This document shows, one piece after another, positions 1-6,916 of a DNA stretch of 11,126 nucleotides; within the stretch, counting starts at the first letter, position 1, and every line of letters starts with the position of its first letter. The DNA lies in assembly GCA_026770585.1 (NCBI GenBank), contig MU646824.1, positions 61,126-72,251 on the forward strand. Reading direction: 5' to 3'. A model generated the notes under the pieces. The model did no database searches, was not told where the DNA came from, and worked only from the letters and a program-made list of their open reading frames with translations. The DNA comes from Baffinella frigidus. Its lineage: Eukaryota > Cryptophyceae > Cryptomonadales > Baffinellaceae. The translations under genes and the position numbers were made by a program.

Positions 1-366
1 ATGGCAACGATCATCATGTATTCCCTTGCGCGACGGCTTGCCACGCAGCATTCTTGGACGGGGTATTCGGACTCCAAAATTGGAGCCATTGGTCCAAAAG
101 TGACAATTTTTGGCGGAGATGGCACGGTTTTTGTTGCAAAACAACATCTGCGAGTATCAACATTTGAAATACCCCCTTCAACAGTCCTGGGTGGGTGCAC
201 CTAACCACAAACCGTGTTACGGGGGACTCCGACTATGGGCGGTTGGGTTAGATTTCAGGTTCCTGGGTTTGGGGTTTAGGGCAACCGTATTGTCCAAACT
301 TGGTGAAAATTCCAGCTTGCTCCAAGGAGTCTCCCTTTCTGAACATGTCTCCGGGTACCCTGTCCG
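1..366. other. unassigned sequence at left edge
   Basis: No gene could be supported. A short plus-strand stretch at 1-51 (residues like IIMYSLARRLA) and a minus-strand stretch near 165-205 (containing HPG) both faintly recall C-terminal SDR segments. They lie on opposite strands and show no consistent exon borders, so neither is called. Confidence 0.3.
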
Positions 367-1075
367 GGTTTTAGGGTTAAGTGTTTAGTGATTAGGGTTT
401 GGGGTTTAGGGTGTAGGATTTAGGGGTTGGGGTTTATGATTCGGGGTGTAGGGTTCAGGATTTAGGGTTTACGGCTTAAGGTTTGGGGGGCAGGGTGTAA
501 GGTTGAAGGCTTAGGGCTTTGGGTCTAGGGGTTGGAGTTGAGATTTGAGGGTTCAGGGTATAGGAATTAGGGTTTAGGGAATAGAGTTCAGGGTTTAGGG
601 TTTAGGGTTTAGGGTTTAGGGTTTAGGGTTTAGAGTTTAGGGTTTAGGATTTAGGGTTTAGGGTCTAGGGTTTAGGGTTTAGGGTTTCGGGTTTCGGATT
701 TATGGATTAGGATTTGGGGTTTAGGGTTTAGGGTTGAGAGCTTAGGGCTTAGGGCTTGGGGCTTGGGGCTCAGGGCTCACCCTTAGGGTTTGGAGTTTAG
801 GGTTGGGGGTTGAGGGTTGAGGGTTTAGGGATAAGGGTCCAGGGTTTGGGATTTTGGGTTTGAGGTTCAGGGTTTAGGGTTTAGTGATACGGGTTTGGAG
901 CTTAGGGCTTAGGGTTTGTGGCTCAGGGCTCAGAGCTCAGGGTTTGGTGTTCAGGGTTCAGGATTGATGGTTTAGGGTTTAGGGTTTAGGGTTTAGGGTT
1001 AAGGGTTAAGGGTTCAGGATTTGGGGCTTAGGGTTTAGGGTTTAGGGTTTAGGGTGTAGGGTTTAGAGCTTGGGG
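367..1075 (+). repeat. degenerate telomere-like TTTAGGG array
   Basis: About 700 bp of heptamer-based sequence. The best unit is TTTAGGG, near-perfect at about 591-640 and 969-1000, and mixed with variants such as TTCAGGG, TTTGGGG, GCTTAGG and CTCAGGG. The decay implies an old interstitial array rather than an active telomere. The G-rich strand is the plus strand, so a minus-strand transcript would read CCCUAAA. If the SDR gene continues leftward, this array could lie in another of its introns; that is inference. Confidence 0.95.
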
Positions 1076-1621
1076 CTCAGGGCTTAGTGCTTCAGGATAG
1101 GAAGCAGTGTTCCGGGATTGAACCTGACCTTGCTGGCTCAAGATGGGAAAGGATTGGAAAGAGGCTCACCGCGAGTCGCCCTGTTTGGGGTCAGAGTTGA
1201 CATCCACACAGTAGGTTTCAAAGGAAAATTCGACCGTCGGCCGAACTTTCGGCTAGTAAGATGTCTTTGTTCTGAGCAATGCTTAATTATTAGCGTTTGA
1301 TGGACGGTTGTGCAAAGCCCACTTTGTGGCCTAGCCATGGGAGGAAAGAAGTGGGAAAGAGGCGGTGGTCAAAGCGAGTGGCAGCGTCCTGGCTGGCAGG
1401 GCTCTGATATGCCTTGTTTTGTTGAGGGCTTGTTTTGTCGCACGCTAGACCTGTGAGAGGATACGCAAAAGTCGGGATCTAATTGAGGCGGATGTTTAAT
1501 TGTCATCCTCTCCACCCACAGGGAATTGGAGACATCGGTCTGATTCCCGAAGGAAAAGATCTAATTCCCTATGGTAGTGAATATTGAAATCAAGAACTCG
1601 TCGGTCCGTAACTAAACGAAA
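1076..1621. other. non-coding, no recognised feature
   Basis: Both strands have only short ORFs with no recognised protein motif. The part after about 1530 may be the decayed left half of the inverted-repeat element whose right half is clear at 1622-1722. No RNA gene was seen. Confidence 0.4.
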
Positions 1622-1722
1622 TTCCTGATTAGGAGGCCTAATTGAATGTACTATGCCTTGACTAATTCTTCTATTCAACCTCCTATGAAAAAGGAACTGA
1701 TTCGGCAATGTTTCGAGATGAG
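1622..1722 (+). mobile_element. decayed copy of inverted-repeat element (family 1)
   Basis: This stretch aligns over about 100 bp with 8384-8482. Both share an AGGAG(G/A)CCTAATT core, then TACTATGCC, then CTATTCAAC, and the terminal AAAAGGAACTGATTC before a TTCGAGAT/TTCCGAGAT end. The intact relative at 8343-8482 has terminal inverted repeats. The left end of this copy is not convincingly recognisable, so it is called a diverged or truncated copy. It has no coding capacity. Confidence 0.65.
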
Positions 1723-2442
1723 AAGGTTACCCCATGTAGTGTGCGATCGACGCCGTGATGACGATGCGCGAAGGGCCAGACCTGCAAGCAGATAAATATT
1801 ACTTATTTATGTATTCGTTCACTTATTTGTATATTACGGATCAAAACCTGAAAGCACACGGGTTGGATCAACAAGTGCTCGTTTCCCCGAAGAATACCGT
1901 GATCGATCCACGATGCCCCTCCAACCACACGAGAATTCTAGAGTGGCCTATGTAAACCCGTTTGCTTTTACAAGTGGGCGTTTTTGTAGTAACTTTCGAG
2001 AGGTTGGTCACGTACCTCTGCGAAATTATAACAGCCACGAGGTTGGTTACGTTATCCGCGTACACATATTTACAACCCCACATGTAAAAATGATCCACCA
2101 GCATTCTCAAGAGGAAGCCCAGCACGCACGGTAGAACCCTCTGTGGAGAGGGGCGGGCGAATCCTCAGATGGGTTGCCAATATCTTCAGAAATTATCTGA
2201 GTGGCACACGGGAGTGTACTACACTGCCAGCTAGAACATTTGGCCGAAGTTAACTCCCCCCGAAAATCAGTGGCTTAAGTCAAATGCCTGCTCTGGGAGC
2301 AGGTCCATCTAAAAGAGATGGCAACTTACTGTCGAGGACAGCCAAGTTGACTTACGGTGAAATATCCTGGCTAGCAGCTATCTCGTAGGCAGCTGATGCG
2401 AACACGAATGGGGTGGGTTATGAACGGGGTGGGAAAGAGTAC
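1723..2442. other. non-coding stretch, no gene recognised
   Basis: It holds only short overlapping ORFs without known motifs. A small imperfect direct repeat of GAGGTTGGTYACGT occurs near 2000 and 2039. If the minus-strand SDR gene is intact, this would be its intron or downstream region. I looked here for the missing catalytic Tyr-x-x-x-Lys exon and did not find one. Confidence 0.35.
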
Positions 2443-5400
2443 TGTTTGAGGTCTGGGAGAAGGAGGGACGCGAGGAGGAAGCCCCCCAGGTGATTGGACG
2501 CGAAGAGCACATCATACCCTTCGGGCGTCAGCCACGGCCCTGTGTCCGCTGCCCCCGCTGCACACCCACGCCACCAGCATGATGCGTCACCCACATGCTG
2601 CAACGACACTACGCCACCAGCCTACCAGATCGGTCTAGCTGCCTGTAGTAAATTTAACAGACGGTACTGGTGAAAAGGCCGTTTCTTCCTTAACACGATC
2701 TGGTTCGGGTGGCTGGTAGAGAGTGAGGATATGCTGTCGCAGTTTCCAATCTCATCTCTGCCCAGGAGTGAGCAGCGACGTAATACAACGCACCAACCAC
2801 CAGGCACGACGAGCGTGGAAGAGGCGGGGGGGGGGTTGGGGTTTAGGGTTAAGGGTTTAGGGTTTAGGGTTTAGGGTTTGGGGTTTAGGGTTTAAGGTTT
2901 AGGGTTCAGGGTTTAGGGTTTAGGGTTAATGGTTTAGGGTTTAGGGTTTAGGGTTTAGGGTTTAGGGTTTAGGGTTTAGGGTCTAGGGTTTAGGGTTTAG
3001 GGTTTAGGGTTTAGGGTTTAGGGTTGAGAGTTTAGGGTTTAGGGTTGAGGGTTTAGGGTTTAAGGTTTAGGGTTCAAAGTTTGGGGTTTGGGACAGACGC
3101 GAATAGATCATGCCGGCGTTCAGGAAGAGGAAGTGCAGCGGCGTCCCCTGCTCAATAGCAACTCTCAGTGTTCACCGTGCCACACAGCGGGCTTCGAAGC
3201 CATTTTTGGGCTCTGAGAGCCCGAGTTCCGTTACCTTATCCGCAGGAACCCCCCCTATGTCTCTACAGATTGCCCACCGTAGGGTCCTGGGTCTTATCGC
3301 TTAGGGGTTATTCAAATTGCCTTGGAAGTCCGCTGCGTGGGAGGACGGCAGGACGGTGCCCTGATCGGGCAATCTTTCCATGCAACTCGACCTCTGCCCC
3401 GAGAGGAAGAGGACGTGCAGCGCCTTCCCTTGCGCGATTTCGTTGAGACCCAAAAGGACTTCACAACGCTCCAGAGAAGACTTGAAGTGCGAGCCACGGC
3501 TGCCCACGCACTCATTTCGGAAGATCACTGATTCGGTTGCGCTTTTTATTCTACGTTCGGTTTTTGGTGGTGGCATGTTAGGGAGGGTGTCGCTAGCTTG
3601 CCATACAAACCATGCCTAAAACAGCATAAACGTGCAACCGAATCAGTGATCTTCCGAAATCAACTTGCAACCCGTGTTCAAATTGTGGCGGCGAACGTGT
3701 TGTTTTCACGAAGGGAAATCCGAGTGTGTTGGCTCAGGGCCACCAGGTTGCAAAAGTTGACCGAACAACTTCGCACGAAAAAAAAAATGGTTCCTGGAAG
3801 GAACCTCAGGTTGCGGAGCTCAAGTTGGCAAAATGAATCAGTGATCTTCTGAAATCAAGTTGCACCCTGTTCGCCGCCACAACTTGTGGCGGCGAACATT
3901 GCTTTTCCCAAACCGGGTGCAACGAGCGGGATGAAGGAGAAACACTTAATTTCTATGGGTCCATGTGTACACGGTAGTTGCCCCGATCAAGGCAACTTCT
4001 CAGTACACATCGGACGACAGACACAAAATCGGCAAGTCCACTTCGGAGTGCTGGTGGGAAGGAGAAACCCCAGGAGGTGGGGGGCATTAGCTCTGCCTCA
4101 GTCGGGTTTGCCGACTATTCCCAAGTTGACATGCTAGGAACGCGGTCAAAAAAAAACGTCAACTTTGTGAGAAAAACGAGCCCGGACTCACCAGATTGGT
4201 GCGTCCCAACAGACTGAGAGGAGCACCTTGCGGGAGGCGAATGCGGCGCGCACAGAGCATGCTCTGCCTCACTCGGGGTTGCCCACTTTTCCTCAGTTGA
4301 CACCAATTTGCTGTGCAAATCCGAATTCAATTTGCTGTGCAAATCCGTCATCTTTGGAGTGAAAAGGAGCCCGGTGCCACCAAATTGGTGAGACAAAATA
4401 GACTGATAGAGACCTTGATAGAGGCGGCGGCCTTGCGCACTGAAGAGAAGGCTGCCAGGTCCATGGGCAGAGCAGACAGCTTTCCTTCCCCCGAGGACGC
4501 TGCTCGCCCCCACAAGCCCTCACTGTGGGACCAACCCGTCTTTTTCAATTCCCTCCATCTAGCTCTGTCCTACTAAATCTGATCTCATCGTTATTAGTTT
4601 TAAAGAAGGATCTCCAGTACAAGTTAACTGTGCATCTACCTCTGATTTTTTTCAATGATGAGACCAAAATGAACAGGGACAGAGCTAGTCCATGTGCACT
4701 GGCGCTCGCCGGATTCCGAAGACCTGGGGTACACTTCAGGGTTCCCGGCAAATCAGGATGCCATTGAACACCCATGGTATACACGGGTGTGCAAGCATCA
4801 AACTAGCTTTCTAGCTCAGTCTCAGCCTATTTGGGCTCACAACTTGGGTGCGCCCGGGCTCTTTACCACTCCAAAGTTGACGGATTTTCACCGCAACCCC
4901 AGCATGTCAACCTGCGAATAGTCGGTCAACGCGTGTGAGGCAGAGCTATCAGGTAGGTCCGGTTTTACATTTAGTAACGTCAAGTCACTTAGATTGAACC
5001 CTCTCTGGACGCCTTAAGTTTATGGACCAACGTCATAAGTTGAATAAAAGTCTCTTCCCTGAGGTATAGGCATTTGCCTGCGCGGATCTTGTCGATGGCG
5101 CGGTCGCAGCGATCCTGGGTCCGTCCGCTGACGATCACGTCCGCGCCGCGCTCATGCATCCTGCCCACGCGGAGATGTCTTCAGGCGCGTAGACTTTTGT
5201 ATCACTCAAGTCACGGCGTAGGGGCCTTCTTAGGACAGGTATCGAGAGGAATAAAGAAGGAGAAGAAGAAGAAGCAGAAAAAGAAAAAGAACAAGAACAA
5301 GAATACGAGCAACACGAAGAAAAACAACAAGAACTGGACACGCACACCGCGCTGAGGTCTCGCTGCATGCTCAGCTCTGCTGCTATCTGGGCACTTGCGG

Positions 5401-6641
5401 ACGTGCCTCCAGGGATTTCTTCGTCTCAATCTGGGTGGACACCAGTTAAAGTTCACGGGTTGGCAGTTGACTTTAAGTGGCGAATGTCGCCTGGCATCGC
5501 ATCCCATTTATTTGAAAGAGACAACCGCACGGAGGAGGAGGGTGATTGTGAGGCAACCATCTTTCCCTCCGGCGCGTGCTTCCCCCACTGTGTCCTTTGA
5601 GCAGCTGCATGCCCCTCTCGTGGAGAGGGCCAGGGCACACAGTGGATCCTGTGAGTTTCTGCTGGTCTGCGATGAATCTCTCTTCTGCTGGGCTGCGATG
5701 AATCTCTCGAGTAATAAAGAAGAAGAAGAAACAGAAGAAGAAGAAGAAGAAGAACACGAAGAAGAAGAAGAGGAACAAGAAGAACAAGAAGAACAAGAAG
5801 AACAAGATGAACTAGAAGAACAAGGAGAAGAAGAAGAAGAAGAAGAAGAAGAAGAAGAAGAAGAACAAGAACAAGAACAAGAACAAGAACAAGAACAAGA
5901 ACAAAAAGAGGAAGAAGATGAAGAAGAAAAACAAGAAGAAAAAAAACACGAAGAAGAAGAAGAAGATGTGACAGGTATCGAGAGTAATAAAGAAGAAGAA
6001 GAAGTAGAAGAAGAAAACCAGAACAAGAACAAGGACAAGAAGAAGAAGAAGAATGACACGGCAGACACGGCACACCGCGCAGAGGTCAGCTCGCTGCAGG
6101 CTCGTGTGTCCTGTGCAGCTGCATGCATCTCTCGTGGAGAGGGCACAAGTGGATCCTGTGGTCTGCGATGGATCTCTCATGGACCTTTCGATCCATGATC
6201 CATTTGGATGCAAAAGTTCCTACTGTTCTGAAACCTGGACTGAGAATGAGGGGTTACCCAGGAGCATGCATCAGGTGGGAAAGGAGCTAGGCGGCGCGTG
6301 TCAGGAAGCCTCAAGACCTCTCTCTCGGTCCTGCAAAACTCTAGCCCCCGTGGGGGGGATGGGCAAGCAGGCCGTGGAAATCAATACAGGTCCTGTCTCT
6401 CTCTCGTGAGAGGTGCGTCTTTACCCGATCGCGACATGCATCCCGATTCCGGCGGTGCTCCCGGTGATCAGCGCCACCTTTGAGGGAGGGTTTAGCGTGC
6501 AGGGTTGCGCCACCGACTGGTTTTGAGGAGGGTTTAGCGTGTAGGGTTTGGAGAAGACATTTTAGGAGGAGGTTGATGAAGTACCTGGCCCGCGAGATCA
6601 GCAGCCGGTCCGCGAACCGCACAGCCCTTGAGCAGCTCCAT
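2443..6641 (-). CDS. short-chain dehydrogenase/reductase (SDR), multi-exon, incomplete
   Basis: SDRs are NAD(P)-dependent oxidoreductases with a Rossmann fold; the substrate cannot be told here. Exons on the minus strand in transcription order: 6641-6585 (start ATG, 19 codons, ending DLAGQ), 6477-6425 (VALITGSTAGIG, the cofactor-binding TGxxxGIG at residues 24-31), and 5160-5078 (ERGADVIVSGRTQDR, beta2 and following helix). An unresolved gap follows. Then come 3147-3099 (PLHFLFLNAG, the structural NAG motif) and 2548-2443 (LTPEGYDVLFASNHLGGFLL, containing the catalytic-tetrad Asn of NHLG). Splice phases agree: phase 0 between exons 1 and 2, phase 2 between exons 2 and 3, and phase 1 across 3099/2548. 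Donors and acceptors are GT-AG, except that the 5078 exon appears to use a GC donor (CAG|GCAAAT). Missing are the exon joining beta2 to NAG, and everything after 2443, including the Ser and YxxxK residues. These may lie left of the window, or the gene may be decayed. No plastid-targeting leader is visible. Confidence 0.75.
2549..3098 (-). other. SDR intron containing a telomere-like array
   Basis: This is the intron between the NAG exon (3147-3099, ending TCG C) and the NHLG exon (starting CG GAC). The donor on the minus strand is C|GTCTGT, rather weak, and the acceptor is GGCAG|CGGAC. The join restores a Pro codon and keeps the SDR reading frame through ...AGMIYSPDTGPWLTPEG. Nearly half of the intron is the array at 2832-3090. 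Confidence 0.65.
2832..3090 (+). repeat. interstitial TTTAGGG array inside SDR intron
   Basis: About 35 heptamers, many exact TTTAGGG (long perfect runs at about 2932-2980 and 2984-3023), with sporadic TTCAGGG, TTGAGGG and TTTAAGG variants. It is preceded by a run of G at 2826-2836. The sense strand of the host gene is the C-rich strand. It is better preserved than the array at 367-1075. Confidence 0.97.
3397..3480 (-). pseudogene. second SDR-like exon fragment (probable duplicated or relict exon)
   Basis: The minus-strand reading gives SSLERCEVLLGLNEIA, then QGKALHVLFLSG, which looks like the SDR segment leading into the beta4 strand. The part GGGAAGGCGCTGCAC with TCCTCTTCCT closely matches the start of the NAG exon at 3147-3125, so the two are duplicates of one exon. 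Here the NAG motif is replaced by SGQ, no GT donor follows, and its phase does not fit the 5078 exon. A relict is therefore likelier than a used exon, but it probably preserves the ancestral sequence missing from the gap in the gene model. Confidence 0.5.
3514..3660. mobile_element. 147-bp MITE-like element with perfect 27-bp terminal inverted repeats (family 1)
   Basis: The ends at 3514-3540 and 3634-3660 are exact reverse complements over 27 bp (left end begins ATTTCGGAAGATCACTGATT). The interior has no ORF. The same terminal core (GGAAGAT, then ACTGA) recurs at 3835-3860 and at both ends of 8343-8482. This marks a family of small non-autonomous elements or mobile hairpins. No clear target-site duplication was found. 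Confidence 0.8.
3639..3905 (+). repeat. direct repeat pair of about 65-70 bp
   Basis: 3639-3703 and 3835-3897 share GAATCAGTGATCTTC, GAAATCAA, TTGCA and a terminal TTGTGGCGGCGAAC, at about 196-bp spacing. The first copy overlaps the right end of the 3514-3660 element, so element end plus flank has been duplicated. Confidence 0.7.
3868..3898. repeat. 31-bp perfect palindrome (15-1-15)
   Basis: The arms TGTTCGCCGCCACAA and TTGTGGCGGCGAACA are exact reverse complements with a single C between them. In the sister copy of the direct repeat only the right-arm-like sequence exists (about 3682-3700), so the left arm looks like a local inverted duplication in this copy. Confidence 0.9.
4089..4220 (+). 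mobile_element. family 2 dispersed element, copy A
   Basis: It begins AGCTCTGCCTCAGTCGGG, continues with CCGACTATTC, AGTTGACATGCT, CGTCAACTTTG and GAGCCCGG with CACCAGATTGGTG, and ends CAGACTGAGAG. The same blocks in the same order recur at 4262-4411, 4811-4948 (inverted) and 7927-8226 (inverted), with fragments at 9731-9792 and 10121-10186. It has no ORF of its own. It looks like a non-autonomous dispersed repeat within an SDR intron. Confidence 0.75.
4262..4411 (+). mobile_element. family 2 dispersed element, copy B
   Basis: It begins GCTCTGCCTCACTCGGGG, runs through CAGTTGACA, CTTTGGAGTGAAAAGGAGCCCGG and CACCAAATTGGTGAG, and ends AGACTGATAGAG. It lies 41 bp after copy A in the same orientation. 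Its middle carries a private 20-bp direct repeat (4305-4324 and 4329-4348, CAATTTGCTGTGCAAATCCG). Confidence 0.75.
4811..4948 (-). mobile_element. family 2 dispersed element, copy C (inverted)
   Basis: On the plus strand it reads CTCAGCCTATTTGGGCTCAC, CCCGGGCTCTTTACCACTCC, AAAGTTGACGG, GCATGTCAACC and GAATAGTCGGTCAAC, ending GTGAGGCAGAGCT. This is the reverse complement of the block order in copy A. It is the most complete-looking copy, at about 138 bp. Confidence 0.75.
5234..5372 (+). repeat. composite purine repeat, copy 1
   Basis: It starts ACAGGTATCGAGAGGAATAA, continues as an AAG/AAC-rich tract, and ends with CGCACACCGCGCTGAGGTCT followed by CGCTGCATGCTCAG. The same start, tract and end recur at 5968-6103, so this is a unit duplicated as a whole rather than simple slippage. 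Confidence 0.75.
5601..5712 (+). repeat. flanking repeat block (GCAGCTGCATGC...), copy 1
   Basis: The blocks GCAGCTGCATGC, CTCTCGTGGAGAGGGC, GTGGATCCTGTG, TCTGCGATG and ATCTCTC recur in the same order at 6114-6178. In this copy TGCGATGAATCTCTC is itself doubled. It leads directly into the GAA tract. Confidence 0.8.
5714..6055 (+). repeat. (GAA/CAA)n purine-rich tract, about 340 bp
   Basis: Nearly pure purine on the plus strand, with periodic C in CAA units (for example GAACAAGAACAAGAACAAGA around 5865-5905). Open frames on both strands here (poly-Glu on plus, poly-Leu/Ser/Phe on minus) follow from the repeat and are not taken as genes. Such tracts can form triplex DNA (known of GAA repeats). 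On the transcribed SDR sense strand this is a long polypyrimidine run inside an intron. Confidence 0.92.
5968..6178 (+). repeat. composite purine repeat and flanking block, second copies
   Basis: 5968-6103 repeats the unit at 5234-5372 (ACAGGTATCGAGAG, AATAAAGAAG tract, CACACCGCGCAGAGGTC, CTCGCTGCA). 6114-6178 repeats the block at 5601-5712. Together they show that the region arose by segmental duplication of a mosaic unit. Confidence 0.75.
6478..6584 (-). other. SDR intron 1 with short telomere-like motifs next to the acceptor
   Basis: This 107-bp intron has donor CCAG|GTACTT and acceptor TCAAAG|GTGGCG on the minus strand, joining phase 0 as ...DLAGQ then VALITG. Its sense strand carries CGCTAAACCCTCC twice and CCAAACCCTAC once, so again C-rich heptamer-like sequence lies just before the 3' splice site. 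Confidence 0.65.
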
Positions 6642-6916
6642 TCCGGCTGAGTCAGGCGGCGCACACGACATTGGGGCCTAAAAATAAAAATAAGTGTCAA
6701 ATAAGTTGCGCTTCCGAAACCAGTCCAAATTGAGGATGTGGGAAGGCTCTTTTCCGCCCTGGGCGGTTCCAAATCGGGTCGAACGGCCGCTGAAAAGCTC
6801 TCAGCTAACATTGATATAAGGTTGGAATTTGCTCTTGTTCGTAGATATAAAGGGATTTTGGCAGGGATCCAAATTCATTGTCGTTGGCAGGAGAGGTTTC
6901 TCTTCTTACTGCCACC
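6642..6916. promoter_or_regulatory. divergent intergenic region, probable bidirectional promoter
   Basis: The 275 bp lie between the start codons of the minus-strand SDR gene (6641) and the plus-strand SOUL gene (6917). TATAAA occurs at 6846-6851, 66 bp before the plus-strand ATG, and a related GATATAAGG at about 6813. An A-rich stretch (AAAAATAAAAATAAG) near 6680 lies on the SDR side. The plus-strand start has a strong Kozak context, GCCACCATGA. Promoter activity is inferred from position only. Confidence 0.5.

Larger units (their letters stand above)
5161..6424 (-). other. SDR intron 2, filled with purine/pyrimidine repeats
   Basis: This 1264-bp intron lies between the TGxxxGIG exon (donor CGG|GTAAAG) and the next exon (acceptor GGGCAG|GATGCA). 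The join completes a Gly codon and continues GMHERGADVIV. In the sense direction it is dominated by TTC/TTG tracts, i.e. strongly pyrimidine-rich. Confidence 0.7.

Noticed and set aside
1-208. SDR-like hints at the left edge (plus strand IIMYSLARRLA and GYSDSK; minus strand CTHPGLLK)
   Set aside because: The hints lie on opposite strands and in the wrong order, without exon borders. They are too weak to call without sequence to the left.
367-1075. Active telomere at the left end
   Set aside because: A left-end telomere would show CCCTAAA on the plus strand. This array is TTTAGGG, heavily mutated, and flanked by unique sequence on both sides.
591-3090. CRISPR-like array from regularly spaced repeats
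   Set aside because: The repeats are contiguous heptamers with no unique spacers, and the context is eukaryotic nuclear DNA.
4115-4576. Open frames of about 87-132 codons on both strands
   Set aside because: They overlap family 2 repeat copies A and B, have no motif, and do not match neighbouring splice phases.
5453-6146. Minus-strand frames rich in Leu/Ser/Phe that look like membrane segments
   Set aside because: These are simply the complement of the GAA tract (CTT/TTC codons), not real transmembrane helices.
5395-6198. 267-codon open frame with a long poly-Glu/Gln stretch
   Set aside because: The frame is kept open by the GAA/CAA microsatellite. Long frames exist on the opposite strand too, the ends have no domain, and the region fits an SDR intron.
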